Part shown: one piece after another, positions 1-12,583 of the stretch
How positions within the stretch are numbered: position 1 is the first letter of the stretch
Layout: each line of letters begins with the position of its first letter
Source: Cacajao melanocephalus
Taxonomy: Eukaryota; Chordata; Mammalia; Primates; Pitheciidae
Direction: 5' to 3'
DNA: 64,000 nucleotides
NCBI GenBank assembly: GCA_963573385.1
Contig: CAUYLG010009089.1
Location: 62,001 to 126,000, forward strand
The notes under the pieces: model-generated
Told to the model about the DNA's origin: nothing
Seen by the model: the letters and a program-made list of their open reading frames with translations, nothing else
Database searches by the model: none
Position numbers and translations under genes: made by a program

Positions 1-423
1 TCAGTGTAGGTGCCCATCAATGGTGGACTGGATTTTAAAAAATGGGATACGTATACACAATGGAATACTATACAGCCATAAAAAAGAATGAAATCATGTC
101 CTTTACAGCAACATGGATGCAGCTGGAGGCCATTATTCTAGGTGAATCAATGAAAAAACAGAAAACCAAATACCACATATCCTCACCTGTAAGTGGGAGC
201 TAACCACTGAGTTCATGTGACTAAAATGATGTGAATGACACACAGTGGGGAATACTAGAGGGGTTATGGAGGAATCATGGGTTGAAAACTATCTACTGGA
301 TACTGTGCCTACTATCTAGGCGACACGATCCATACCCCAAACCTCAGCATCATTCAATATGCTCATGTAACAAACCTGCACATGTACCCCTTATGTCGAA
401 AATAAAAGTTGAAAGAAAAAAAT
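1..423 (+). mobile_element. L1 LINE 3' end (older primate L1), cut by window edge
   Basis: The sequence matches the end of L1 ORF2 and the 3' UTR in sense orientation. It includes the block around 61-150 that encodes the Trp-Asn-Thr-Met-like C-terminal part of ORF2 and the closing block with 'aacaaacctgcacatgtacc' at about 369-388. The ORF2-homologous frame ends at a TAA near 202-204. An A-rich tail ends near 423. The 3' UTR wording looks older than L1PA (L1PB/L1MA-like), which is an inference. The 5' part lies outside the window, so target-site duplications cannot be tested. A 77-codon open frame at 231-464 is an accidental frame in the 3' UTR. Confidence 0.88.
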
Positions 424-3400
424 CATTGTTTCCAAAAATTAAAGCAATATGTAAAAGTCAATAATAATATGTAGAATAACTTTACGGTAGAAATAAGACT
501 TTTAAAAATAGACCAATTCTTTCAGGACAAGTAAAGAATATTAATTCAAATAAAATTTAAGTTTCACATTTTAAAGAAAGATAAACTTTGCTGAGATGTG
601 ATGGTGTCCAAGCAGGCGATCTGCATGTATTCCTACTACCATTTTGTCTTTCGTCAATTCTTAGAGTTATAGTCAGAAGATGTTTTCAATATGCTAAAAT
701 TTAGCAATGATGCATAGTAGATGTTAAGGTGAAGCAAAGACATGTGGTCATATCTTTGTAGGGCATATTATATGTTACTTTTAGAGTTTATTTTTTATTA
801 GTAATAATTAGTCATCAACATGTATTTTAAAACAGCTCAGGCTTCCTTGTCCAGTATATAGCTTGCCAAATGCAAATTGAGAATTATGGTGTTAAATAAT
901 TATATAGGAACCACTGAAAAGAGAGAAGAGAAAGAGGGAGAGAGAAGAAGGAATAGATGGTTGGAATAGGTATACTACATTTTCACTATGGAAATGGCAG
1001 ACTTCCAGGCTTCTGTAAAGAAGTCAGCTTAATCACAAATGCAGATATTTAAATGAGCTCATTAGTAATGACAGCAAATGAATTCCCAATGCATAAGCCT
1101 CATTAATGACAAAGAAGCAAAAGTTAGTGGTAAATAAAAAGTTTTTTTTTTGTTATTATTATGAAAAAAAAAAGAACAAATAAAAAAGAACTTTGGCACA
1201 GAATGTTCACATTTGCCAAAGTTTTAAAAATAAATACAATCATCACACGTTTTTAGAATAGACATGCCAGCTCAACTTTGCCTTGAAATTTTGAAATAGA
1301 AACATAATCTTTCTTCAATTTTGCAAAAGTTGTTTTTTGTCTTATTTTAAAAATCAGTGCTCTATACTCTTAAGCCCAATTCAAGTGACTATGATGGTCT
1401 CATTTGTATGAATTTGAAGGTTTGCAGAAAACACAGTTTTCATATCTTTTTTCCATTTGTATGGGTGTGTTGGGGGCGGGGAGATGGGCAGCAACAAGAA
1501 TTGGGTGATAAGTACAAGACAATGGCACAAAGCCTCTTTCACCAGTGGTCTGTCTATTCTACGTTTAGGTTAATATTTCTAAATATGTGCCTCAGTTCTT
1601 CTCTCTATGAAATGGTCAATAAACTGTGTTTTGAGGAGACTGAAATCTGACCAGAATTGAAAAGGTGACCCAATATTTTTTTTTCTGCCAGGAGCGTTTC
1701 CTGGTAATAACTCAAAATTCTGTCCTACTTTCTAATGCGATCACTGCCCAGTGTGGACTTCCATGGTGACACAGTTCTGATGACTACTGCTTGGAGTTCT
1801 TTCTGTCTAGAAAGTTCCTTTAATATTCTTCCTGAGTGCTTCTCACAGCTGCTTAGCTGTGGCACTGCAGAAATCTGAGGGACTGAACTAGTAGTTCTTT
1901 GGGGCCACTGGAGTACTATTTAGTAAATGGATGCCATTTGCAGATACCATTAATTTGGCAAGTCTTGAAAAGTAAACAGAAAAGAAATTCAGTAAAGGCT
2001 CATTGGTTCTTAGACATGCATGGCCTTTAGTTATTGCGCTATGGGGATTTAAGAGGGCTCATGCATATTCCCAAATGCCTGTATTTTCCCCACAAAGATG
2101 TTAACTTACTGAAAAAGAACTAAAGAAGAGTAAGTAAAAGATTTTGAATTGCTTGTGTGGGAGACACTAAGTTTTCACGAAGCAGCTTTGCATCCATTTT
2201 TGTTGAGACCCTCGATCTCATTCATTGTGGCAATGTACTCAACTCCAGGGAATGAAACACAGCTGCTCTAAGCCAACCGTGGCTAGCCTGCTTCCCTTTT
2301 CTAGAAATTCACTTCCCCTGCTTTCCTTGAAGATATGTGCAGCTATTGGACTCAGTTGCTTTTTAAAGCAAGGTCTTGGGCAGGTGGTGGGAAATAGGGC
2401 GTGGTAAAGAAGTGCTAGGAAAGTTTTCTTTTTCTTTCTTTTTTTCATTTTCCTCCTTGATAAAATGACAATCCATTTCTGCCTGGCCTCTTTTTTTCTG
2501 TGGGACATCCCTATAAGCAAGAGATGCTTGGAGCTATGGAAGTCATCTTGTCCCCACCAGTTGCACACTAAGAATAGAAAAAGCCCAAGTTTCTAAGTCA
2601 TTAAAGAGCCAGTCAATAAGCCTATAATGACCTCCCTCCAGACATTCCAAGTTACGCAAACAACCAAAACCCCAACATAATTTTCTAAACTAAGCTATGA
2701 GTAGTTGGCTACTATGTTACATGTAGCTGAGTGTATCCTAATTGATATGCTTAGGTATTTTCTAGCTGTGAATAAAAAGCAACCTTACCTATCCTTAGGG
2801 AAGCTTAACTCAGGACCTCCAGGGACAGCAGTACTTGATTGTGTTGATTTGTGTCCTTTCAATCTTCTCATTACTTAGTAAAGTCTTTAGTGGTAGAAAG
2901 CATGCCTTTTACTCTCTTTTAATATCCTGTCTCTAAACAGGGCACCTAGAGTGAGATGCTTCAGAAATAATCAATTAAAATGTCCCAGTAATGTCAAACA
3001 ATTTAGGATCACTGCAACCAGCCTCTCAAAGATATCTGTGCTGTTACAACTTCAAAATACCTTTTTGTTCAAAGGGAAAAGCTAGTTAAGCCAGGCCTTT
3101 GCTCTCAGCAGGTTTTGCATTTGAACGCCAAATTTAAAAATGTGATCATCCTATTCAACAGAAAACCTAATTTTGTGTTTTTTTTTTTTTTTTTTGTCTT
3201 TAAGGAGTTTTCAAACTAATGGGAGAAGAACAGGTTTGCAGAGACAAAAGAAAATGGTGGCTCAAGTGGTCAAATAAAAAAAAAATGGTATGATACCAGA
3301 AAGAAAAAGGAGGTGCTTTTGCTTGAAATGCTTACTTACTCTTTAAAGAAAAGTGTTGGGCTGTGCTCTGAAGAGTAGGTAGGTTTTTGGTATGTAAAAC

Positions 3401-4429
3401 ATATACTGGGTTAATGTGGGGGTGAATAATGAGAATTCCAACTAAAGAAAATAGCTAGAGCAACAGCATTAATTTTTGGTGAAAGTTTTACTACAAAAGT
3501 AATAGGATAAATGGCTATTTGACATCATATCATTGAAGACCCTATAAATCAGGCTAAGAACATTGTCCTTTATTAAGGAACAGAAATAGAAAATTGCCTA
3601 CGGTTTGTGGTCAAAGAATTATGTTCATATGATTTGATGCATGTTGTAGAAAGTTGCACTATGAAAGAGGTATTATTAGCAATATGAGCACACGTTCAAA
3701 GGTTTTACAGTCTAAGAAGAGGGTGATGAAAGTTTAAGCATGGGGCACGGCAGTGGAAAGAGGAAGAGAAGTAATTTCATCCCTTTACTTTTTTTTTCTG
3801 TTTTCTAGAATCAATTATAATCTGTAAATTGGACAATTTTAGAAATTTTATTGATAAGCAACTCATTGATTTTATATATTAAATGGACTCTAGAAGCTTG
3901 GAAACATTAAGGAACGGGGTAGAAGATTAGATTCAAATTATATTTTCCAAGAAGATTAATATTCCTTTTTTATTTAAAAGGGATGAATTTCAATATTTTT
4001 CATCTTTTTTATGACTGCTTGAGCTTGTTGATTTTCAGACTAGTCGATTTCAAACCTTCAGATTCACCAGTGTAGAATTTGATGTCATTCTCAAATAATA
4101 ACCAGGATTTTCACAAGAATTCCAAATTGAAATCCAATTAATAATTATGTGGTCATGTCCTCACGGCATACACTGCAGCATCATCATCACCATTTATCAT
4201 TCTTATGGTTAATAATAACATTAATAACCCAGACTATTCTATTTTCAATCCTTAAATTTGTTAATACTGGAAGGAGAATACTACATCATATTCAATTTCT
4301 TGGAATCATCTATCAAATATTTGACTATGGCCAATATATCAACTCTAGTGTTTATAGAATTTTCCAATTATGTTAACAAAATGATCCCATTTTGTTTAAT
4401 ACTTTGTGCTTTATAAATGTGATACAATT
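424..4429. other. Unassigned AT-rich DNA, no gene or repeat recognised
   Basis: About 4 kb in which I recognise no coding sequence or interspersed repeat. Visible local features are a purine-rich stretch near 916-950, short A and T runs near 1140-1170, and a T run near 3178-3196. The open frames here (for example 1357-1650 and 2239-2568 on the minus strand) show no protein family, no repeated domain and no exon context. Degraded old repeats may be present but are below what I can call by eye. Confidence 0.5.
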
Positions 4430-4640
4430 TAATTAAACCCAGTCAAGATTTGTCAAGTGCCTACTATTTTAAATGCTGGAAGATATTTTGTTCATATTTT
4501 GTTCATCTTGTCTTTGAAATAATCATGCAAGCCATGCATTATTATCCCACTTCATAGATAATAAAATGAAGGATAAGAAGGTGATTTGTCCACAATCTTC
4601 CCAGAGTACAGTAGATCTTGGACAGGATACCACGCCTTTT
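4430..4640 (-). mobile_element. MIR SINE fragment
   Basis: The reverse complement of the MIR core is visible: a 'cccacttcatagataataaa' block (MIR antisense normally reads cccattttacagatgagga) followed by a diverged 'aaggtgatttgtccacaatc' block corresponding to the conserved antisense 'aagtaacttgcccaaggtca'. A 'caagtgcctactattttaa' block lies upstream. Strongly diverged, as expected for an ancient mammalian SINE. The boundaries are approximate. Confidence 0.65.
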
Positions 4641-6004
<1,364 letters not shown>

Positions 6005-6530
6005 GACTAATTGAAGTTGAGGGAATCAGTAGAGATTGCTTGAACAATGTCTATAGTCTAATATTTCTTTCATGACAACACTGTGGGCTTGACAGAAGAC
6101 AGTCTTTCTAAATTTTGGAAGAAGCAGGTAAAAGCAAGGCTGGATTAGGTTTTACAGCTCAGTGGTCAGTGTTGAGAACATTCCTACAGAACTAAAGGTG
6201 CCAAACAATCACCAGGAAAGCAGATGATGTCAGACTCATCTCTGCACCATCAGAAAACCTGACCTTGACTTGTTCTGTTCAGTAAAACTACTCCATGAAG
6301 AGTTTTGGAAATCAGCAATGTACGCAGCACTGAGGAAGGGTGGTTGGTGATTGAATGTGAGGGAATAACTAGACCCTGCTCAAATAATGCCCCTGGTTTA
6401 AAGTTTTATTTCATTGTAGCACTATGGGCTTGAGAGAAGACAGGCCCTCTTGTAAATTTTTGAAGAAACATGTAAAAGCAAGACCAGATTAGGTTTTACT
6501 GCCCAATGGTCAGTATTGAGAACATTCATT
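6005..6530. repeat. Diverged tandem duplication, period about 340-344 bp
   Basis: A block at about 6015-6183 recurs at about 6355-6527 in the same orientation. Shared landmarks: 'gagggaat' (6019 and 6359), 'gggcttga' (near 6086 and 6427), 'gtaaaagcaag' (near 6128 and 6472), 'gattaggtttta' (near 6143 and 6487) and 'gagaacattc' (6174-6183 and 6518-6527). The spacing grows from 340 to 344 through small indels. The two copies differ at many positions, so the duplication is old. I could not identify the unit as a known repeat. It may be part of an unrecognised LTR or DNA transposon, or a plain segmental duplication. Confidence 0.8.
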
Positions 6531-7940
6531 TATGCTTGTGAAAAATTAAAAACAAAGATCTGAGACACATTAATGGTTTTCATCCTTCTATTGGCTGTAG
6601 ACCTTTCTTCAATAAAAGGCTATGAGAAAGTCCAATATATAAAACCTGTGTAGGCTGAGCTATGCTCCGATGGCCCCTGAGGGAACTTGGCAGAAGACAG
6701 TACTGAATTCACTCAAAGTGTGTGTGTGTTTGTGTGTGTGTGGTATGTGCATGTGCACAGGTGTGTCTGCACATGCACAGCCCATAAGATAAGCAAATAT
6801 AAGAGGTAACAAAATAGCAGTATGAGCTCTAGCACCTATGAGAGTTCAGAGGCTGAAGGAAATAAGTATTGAATGTGGCTGTTAAGCATCTCAGCTAACA
6901 GATTCAGCCTGGAGGAGAGTGTCTTAGGCAGGAGGAATAGATTAGATAATATGGTCTCTATGGACTAATAACCCCCCATTGTCCAAGTTAAATCTGAAAT
7001 GAAGACTATTTCCAAAATAAAAATTAGAGAGACACTCTTGCTGGGGCTTTTACAGACTGTGAGGCTGTTTTTGGTTCTTTCATTTGAACAAAGCAGTCAC
7101 CTGTACTGATCCCTCTAGCTCTTAGATAGTGTGAATAGGGGCATTCCCAGCTGGAGGCTGTAGGTAGATCTAGTAAGCCAAAATGAGCTGTGATCACTGA
7201 AGAATGAACACTTTCATTTTAGTTGTCTGAAAGTTTTAGCAATACAAACTTGTTTTCCAAATGGAATTCACTTTTCAAGAATCTCTTTGAACGAGTAGGC
7301 AATTGCCTTTAAATCATTCTACACTGCAATTGGGTTTAGCTTCTAAACTGCTCATCTAACATGGCTTCAGTGACTCTCACAGCCAGCAGGCCCCCCACCT
7401 TCATGAGTGGGGCAATGATTCATGGTTTGTGTCAGCCATGGAGAAGCTGGTTTCTTGTGAAAGTACAAAGGGATACAATTCTTGGCGCTAGAAAACAAGC
7501 TCACAAAGACATGAAAATTAGCTGTCAACATGACTTATTTTACTGCTTCTTGTCAATAAAATGGGAAAATGGTTTTAAATGTGTAGGTAGGTAGGTGTCA
7601 AAGTTATATATGACAGCACTGGATATACATGACACACCACCTTCACATGCAAGTCTCCTGAGGGAAAAGGTGCAACATGAGTGTCCAATACCAACCAGAA
7701 ACTATGTGGACAGCTGATTTCAATGGTATTCTCTTTGGTGAAATTATTATAGTAACACATTTCTTAACAAATTGACATGGAATCAAGACCTTTGCTCCAA
7801 CATAACAGAAAAGACACATTTGATAAAGAAAAACTTGGATGGATATCCAAGAGAGCTATTTACCATCAACGTTACCTTTTATTCATTGTTTTTTTTTTTT
7901 TAAAGATAAATCTCAGATGGGTATGTAAACCAAAGACAAT
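6531..7940. other. Unassigned DNA with a TG microsatellite
   Basis: No gene or transposon recognised. The TG-rich microsatellite at 6718-6780 is listed separately. The open frames at 7361-7594 and 7575-7760 (minus) have no recognisable similarity. Confidence 0.45.
6718..6780. repeat. Imperfect (TG)n microsatellite passing into a TGCACA-rich tail
   Basis: TG dinucleotides run from about 6718 to 6743 with one TT interruption, followed by purine-pyrimidine alternation with repeated GTGCACAG/CACATGCACAG motifs to 6780. Confidence 0.9.
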
Positions 7941-8098
7941 TGCTAACTAGTATTTTTTTTTTTTTTAAGATAGGGTTTCACCATGATGGCCAGGCTGGTC
8001 TTGAACTCCTGACCTCAGGTGATCCACCCACCTCGGCCTCCCAAAGTGCTAAGATTACAGGCATGAGCCACCGTGGCCGGCCACTGCTAATTAGTATT
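7941..8098 (-). mobile_element. Alu left-monomer-only retroposon with target-site duplications
   Basis: In antisense orientation, a T run of about 14 bases (7953-7966) is followed directly by the reverse complement of the Alu left arm ('ggtttcaccatgatggcca', 'aactcctgacctcaggtgat', 'cctcccaaagtgctaagatt') down to 'ggccggcc' at about 8082. The right arm is absent. The 14 bp flanks TGCTAACTAGTATT (7941-7954) and TGCTAATTAGTATT (8085-8098) differ at one base and look like target-site duplications. Sequence wording is AluS/Y-like rather than like the ancient free left monomer FLAM. A left-monomer RNA that was tailed and inserted explains this best. Loss of the right arm after insertion is less likely, because the tail and flanks are intact. 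Confidence 0.85.
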
Positions 8099-8806
8099 AC
8101 CCAGACAAAGTAGAAAGGCAAGAAACAAGTCCCATGTTTTCACTTTCGCTTTTCATTTAAGTATTTGACAAGTTGGTTCATTGGTGACGACCCAGAGAAA
8201 AATATAAGGAAGAAACAAAGTAGTCCCTGGTAATATTGTAACTTCATCATCTCAAAATACTTCCTGCAACGTCTGCAACTCCCTGAGGGAGCAAGTCAAT
8301 TCCACTAGTTTCCCAGACATGAGCGGTATGCTGCATGAAAAATCACTACCTAAGTAAACAAAATGACCCACTGGTTCACAAATTCATGTGATAAATTGTA
8401 CTGTTGATATGAATGTTAAACTTTAGATAGACTGACATAGCTATAGATAGATGTATCTTAACATCTCTCTTTATATAACACACACGTGACATTTCATATT
8501 ACCATGTAACTCCTCTCCAGTTTTAGATTACACTATCATAGTAGTGAATATTCTTTAAGTCAAATAGAAAAAAAATCTGAATTTGCCCAATATCTATGTT
8601 AGGAAGTGATCATTCCATGAGGTGAAATATACAAAGCCTGGAATGTATCTGGAGACTAGCAGTTTATTGCTGGCTTCCTCACTCTCTAGCTAGATTGTCT
8701 AGGAAAATTTGTCTTAGTTTCTCAAAAATATACAAACAACGATGAGGCCAGATCTAAATATCTGCTAGAGGTAATGAGGTAAAAATATAATATCTACAAG
8801 ATATTT
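8099..8806. other. Unassigned DNA
   Basis: About 700 bp of AT-rich sequence without a recognisable gene, repeat or long open frame. Confidence 0.45.
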
Positions 8807-9010
8807 AAATAGTAACATGGGGGATTGCAGAGGGATAACATTAGGAGAAATACCTAATGTAGACAACAGGGGGATGGATGCAGCAAACCATCATGGCACA
8901 TGTATACCTACGTAACAAACCTGCACATTCCGCACATGTACCTCAGAACTTAAAGTATAATAAAAATAAATTTATAAAAATAAAATCACATGTATTAAAA
9001 ATAGTAACAT
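8807..9010 (+). mobile_element. Short 5'-truncated L1PA-like 3' end with target-site duplications
   Basis: The body at about 8819-8998 matches the last part of the L1 3' UTR: 'gagggataacattaggaga', 'atacctaatgtagac', 'aacaaacctgcacattccgc' and 'cttaaagtataataaa', then an A-rich tail. AAATAGTAACAT occurs on both sides (8807-8818 and 8999-9010), a 12 bp target-site duplication. The same block appears at 43,470-43,605, which confirms family membership from within the window. Confidence 0.92.
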
Positions 9011-9117
9011 ATCATATAGAGTGACTTTTATAACTATTGTTTGATTTGCAAAAGGAGCCACTATTGGTGGTCTTTAAATGCAAAGCGCCCTGATCTTCAG
9101 TTTTCATTCACTTTACC

Positions 9118-9139
9118 AAAAAAAAAAAAAAAAAAAAAA
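9118..9139. repeat. Poly(A) run of 22
   Basis: A pure A run with no retroposon body recognised before it. It may be an orphan tail or a simple mononucleotide repeat. Confidence 0.85.
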
Positions 9140-9828
9140 GTAAAAGTATGTTTACTGAAAATCTTCAAGACTATAAAGAAATGTGGCTGAAATGCTCCCA
9201 GGAAAGAAGAAAAAGAGATGAAATGTCCTTTGTTTTTGTTTTTTCTCTCTTTCTCATGTATAGATTTCATTATTTTATTTTAGACATAGAAAATTAAACT
9301 CTTGCTACCATGACACATTTAATTGAGAGAATAACAAGACCCTAGTTAAATATAATCAATATATTCAAGATAATATGTAGAAATGTAATCAAGAATCTGC
9401 TTCATGAATGCAGACACTTTCCAGGTTATAAAGAAGATACTGAATCCCAAGGTTTCACTCCAGGAACTCAAATTTGCATTGAAATATGTGAAGTATAATA
9501 CAAAACAGAATATACAATACAGATATATAAATCAACATCCCTTGAATGCTGTACTTTTCTTGTCTAATTTCCAAACTTGGGTTTTTTTTTTTTTTTTTTT
9601 TTTTTTAGTGTAAAGTAGAAAAGTAAGTGAATTTACTAAGGTTGCTCTTTTTGGGCAAGACAAGCAGAGGTGAGAGTAGAAGAAAGGAATAAAGAGAGAC
9701 TACATATGTTAGACAAAGATAAGAGGAATAAGACAAGAAAGAAAACACAGAACCTTAGGAGAAACTGGAACAGAGCTCACAGAGTAGTATATAGTCAATA
9801 AGCAAAGTAAAAGCAAAGACAAACAACT
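9140..9828. other. Unassigned DNA with poly(T) run
   Basis: AT-rich with no gene recognised. A T run of 25 lies at 9582-9606. No Alu or L1 body follows it on the right, so it is not the tail of an antisense element that I can identify. Confidence 0.45.
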
Positions 9829-9992
9829 TTGCTATTCAAAGTACGGTCCCCAGACCAGCAGCATTGCCACTGGTCAGTAACTTGTTAGAAACACAGGTTC
9901 TTGATCTTATTCATCCCACCAAATCAGACTCTCTATTATAATAAGATTTCCAAGTGACTCATATACATGTTAGCATTTGAGCAGATCTAACT
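9829..9992 (-). mobile_element. MER5-type hAT-Charlie non-autonomous DNA transposon
   Basis: The sequence resembles the antisense of the MER5A/MER20 type. 'aaagtacggtccccagaccagcagcatt' occupies about 9838-9865, followed by 'aacttgttagaaacacagg' and 'aaatcagactctct', and ends in a decayed portion. A sense-orientation relative is seen at 46,005-46,172. The terminal inverted repeats are too eroded to fix the ends. Confidence 0.75.
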
Positions 9993-11429
9993 CAGAGCCA
10001 TCTATTTTGGTCATTATGCTTAGAGCTCACCTTTTCCATCCACCCTAATGTCTCATAACCAGAAAATCATGTCTCACAGGCAATCCTTATCCATCTACAC
10101 ACACCTACTATTTGCTTATATGCAAACACATATGAGACTCAACTCTAAAGGAGGATGTGTGGCATGACTTAAGGAAACCATTATCACTCTCTTAATCCGC
10201 ATTATATATGACAACATGTACATTTGTAGGAGGTTACTTCTTATCCATTCAACTATGACAAGAAAAACAATTGGTGAAGAACATGGAATGAAAGGACCAA
10301 ATGGGTCCAAAATAATGAATGAAAATATAGTAAATAAAATATAGTAATATAGGAAAATAACGATTTAAGATATAATAAAATTTACTATAAATTATAGTAA
10401 ATACAACACATTGTCTATGGCAAACGTGTTAACATCTGTAAACAACTTTCACCTGGCCACCTAACTGTTGGAAATGATGGCTTCCTCCTACTTGACTTTC
10501 AGAGAACTTGAGAGCTTTCCTAAACTCAGAGAGCGTCTCTAAAGCACGTTCTGTGTCTGTAAGGTTGGCAATCTATAAAGAAAGGTGTTTCTATTCCTTC
10601 AGAAGCAATGCTCTGAATGAGCTTGGAGGAGAGAAGTTAACCAAAAGTGACCCCCGATTGGCAGCTTCCAGTGTGGGCAGGGAATGAGAAGACGTTAAGC
10701 ATGTAGGAGTGCCAGCCCCTGGCAAAAACTGTGAACTCATTTCATCACTCCTTCACTTTCCTTTACTTCTTCCTGTCCCACTTCTGAATCCAAAGCCCTT
10801 GTGCATCCCCCTGGACCCCAGTGGTCCTGCTGTCTGTCCAGTCGGGTTCAGGCCGCCTTTCTTCTTGTCTGAACTGTTGCAATGGCTCTCCTGGCTTGTG
10901 TTCTCTCCACACTTCACTTGCTGCTCTTCAAAGCACAATGAAGTCAGAAGCTATTAATTCTTATCTCATAAGTCTTCAACTCACTATGTGCAGAATGCTA
11001 CTATAAGTCTTCACAGAGAGAAAAGAACATCCCTGTCATTTAGATATCAGCCTGGCACTCAGATATTCTCTTGGGTATAAACAATCTCAGAACATATACA
11101 CCTCAGATAAAAGTCACTCTGAGACCATAATAATGTGAGACATAGCAAGGGTACTTTATAATTTTGCCTAATCAATGACAAAATCAAGGTCACTGTGCCT
11201 CCACCAAAATACCAAACATCCCCTCTCTTGGCCAAAATGAGCAATTGCTATGGCTTTACCAATTGCATTTCTATTCTCAATCTAGTCACTCCTCCCTATA
11301 GGTAAGAGTTATTGAGACACCCGATCAGAGATTTGCCCTTACTTTCTGACAGCATACAGAGCACACCTCCCCACCCCTTAGGCCCTCCTCAGACTACTCA
11401 AGCAAAGCCCCAATCCTCTAATGCAGCAG
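9993..11429. other. Unassigned DNA, possible L2 trace near 10,745-10,950
   Basis: Mostly featureless. A CT-rich stretch at about 10,745-10,950 ('gaactgttgcaatggctctc') recalls L2 ORF2-end sequence but is too decayed to call. The short overlapping open frames at 10,709-11,006 on both strands reflect this CT-rich base composition. Confidence 0.4.
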
Positions 11430-11672
11430 ATGATTTCAGGATGAAACTGTTTCACTGCCTATCATCAGGCATTAATTAGATTCTCATAGGGAACGCACAA
11501 CCCAGATCCTTCACTTGCACAGCTCAAAATAGGGTTTGTGTTCCTGTGAGAATCTAGTGTGGCCACTGGTCTGACAGGACGGGGAGCTCAGGCGGTCACA
11601 CTCCTCAGCTACCACTCACTTCTTATTGTGCAGCTTGGTTTCTAACAGGCCACCAGGGTGGGGACCCCTCCT
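11430..11672 (+). mobile_element. Non-autonomous DNA transposon relic (hAT-like) with internal hairpin
   Basis: Recognised from a common human MITE type: 'tttcaggatgaaactgtttc' near 11,433, 'tcatcaggcattaattagat', 'cacagctcaaaatagggttt', 'gggagctcaggcggtcac', 'ttctaacaggccacca' and a terminal 'ggggacccct'. Two internal arms (about 11,477-11,499 and 11,537-11,556) are imperfectly inverse-complementary around TAGATTCTCA/TGAGAATCTA. I am sure of the element type but not of its database name. The left terminus is missing or decayed. Confidence 0.75.
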
Positions 11673-11829
11673 CTAATAGGTTCCTTCTAGCACCCTCCTA
11701 CCAAGAGACCCCACAGTTCCACATGGTGTGGGTTCTTTCTCGCTGCAATGCTTAGTAACAAAATGTGTTTAACCACAGGTGTATTCTTGGTGGTCTCTGG
11801 GTGAAGAGCATTAACAATTCAATGTGATC

Positions 11830-12275
11830 TCCAATGCTCTCCCTGACTGTTTCACAATTTTCAGTCTCAGATTCGTTTCATTAAACTACTTGTATTTTCT
11901 CAACATGCACTATATTTTCACAACACTGCATGTGCTGAGCTGTTATTTCAGCTTGGAGTTTCTTTCCTCTGACTCCCAGCTACTGAAACCCTGTTTACCT
12001 CTAAAAGCTCAGGTTAAATTCCACAAGCAAATCTCTCTGATTTCTCTGGTCAAAGCCCATCACTTTCTTCTCAGTGTTTTGTTCATAGTCTATTTGACAT
12101 TTACTTTATTTGATCTTGCACTATAGTTATTTATATTTGTCTTTACTTCTTCACTCATTTTAGAGGCTCCATGAGAATTCCAATCATGCCTCATCTCTCT
12201 CTCCTTTCGGTGGTGACTCCCTGGTCTCTGCTTGGTATATAATAAAATTTTAATAAATATTTGCTAAATTGAATC
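11830..12275 (+). mobile_element. L2 LINE 3' end
   Basis: A CT-rich stretch consistent with the L2 ORF2 end and 3' tail: 'aaaagctcaggttaaattcc' corresponds to the L2 block that normally reads tctcagctcaaatgtcac. Then 'ttttagaggctccatgagaa', 'ttggtatataataaaatttt' and the closing 'aataaatatttgctaaattg' (L2 ends in aataaatatttgttgaatg). Diverged; the left boundary is soft. The open frame 11,824-12,126 is incidental. Confidence 0.65.
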
Positions 12276-12583
12276 TGGAGATGAAGTTTCAAACTGTTCA
12301 GTTAATGTTGTAAGTTCTGAGAGGTGTCTGTAAGTTAATTTAACAATCTCAGCGTAACCACTTAAAGCTTTTCATCTATGTTATGGTAACAAACACATTT
12401 ATTGAATTTAAAATGTCAAGGTATCGACTGTTTTTTGACTAACACAGCACAGTTTCACTTGCCTCAACCTGAATACTTTTGTTTATTATTTTCAATTCAA
12501 CAAATACTAAAAGTGGTAAGTATTTATTAAGCATATAAGCTGGCCTTGAGAATTTTCTTTAAATAAATGTTCACTTTGTCTCC
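12276..12583. other. Unassigned DNA
   Basis: AT-rich DNA between the L2 tail and the antisense L1. Nothing recognised. Confidence 0.45.

Noticed and set aside
9582..9606. T run of 25 as the tail of an antisense retroposon
   Set aside because: No Alu, L1 or processed-transcript sequence follows on the right side.
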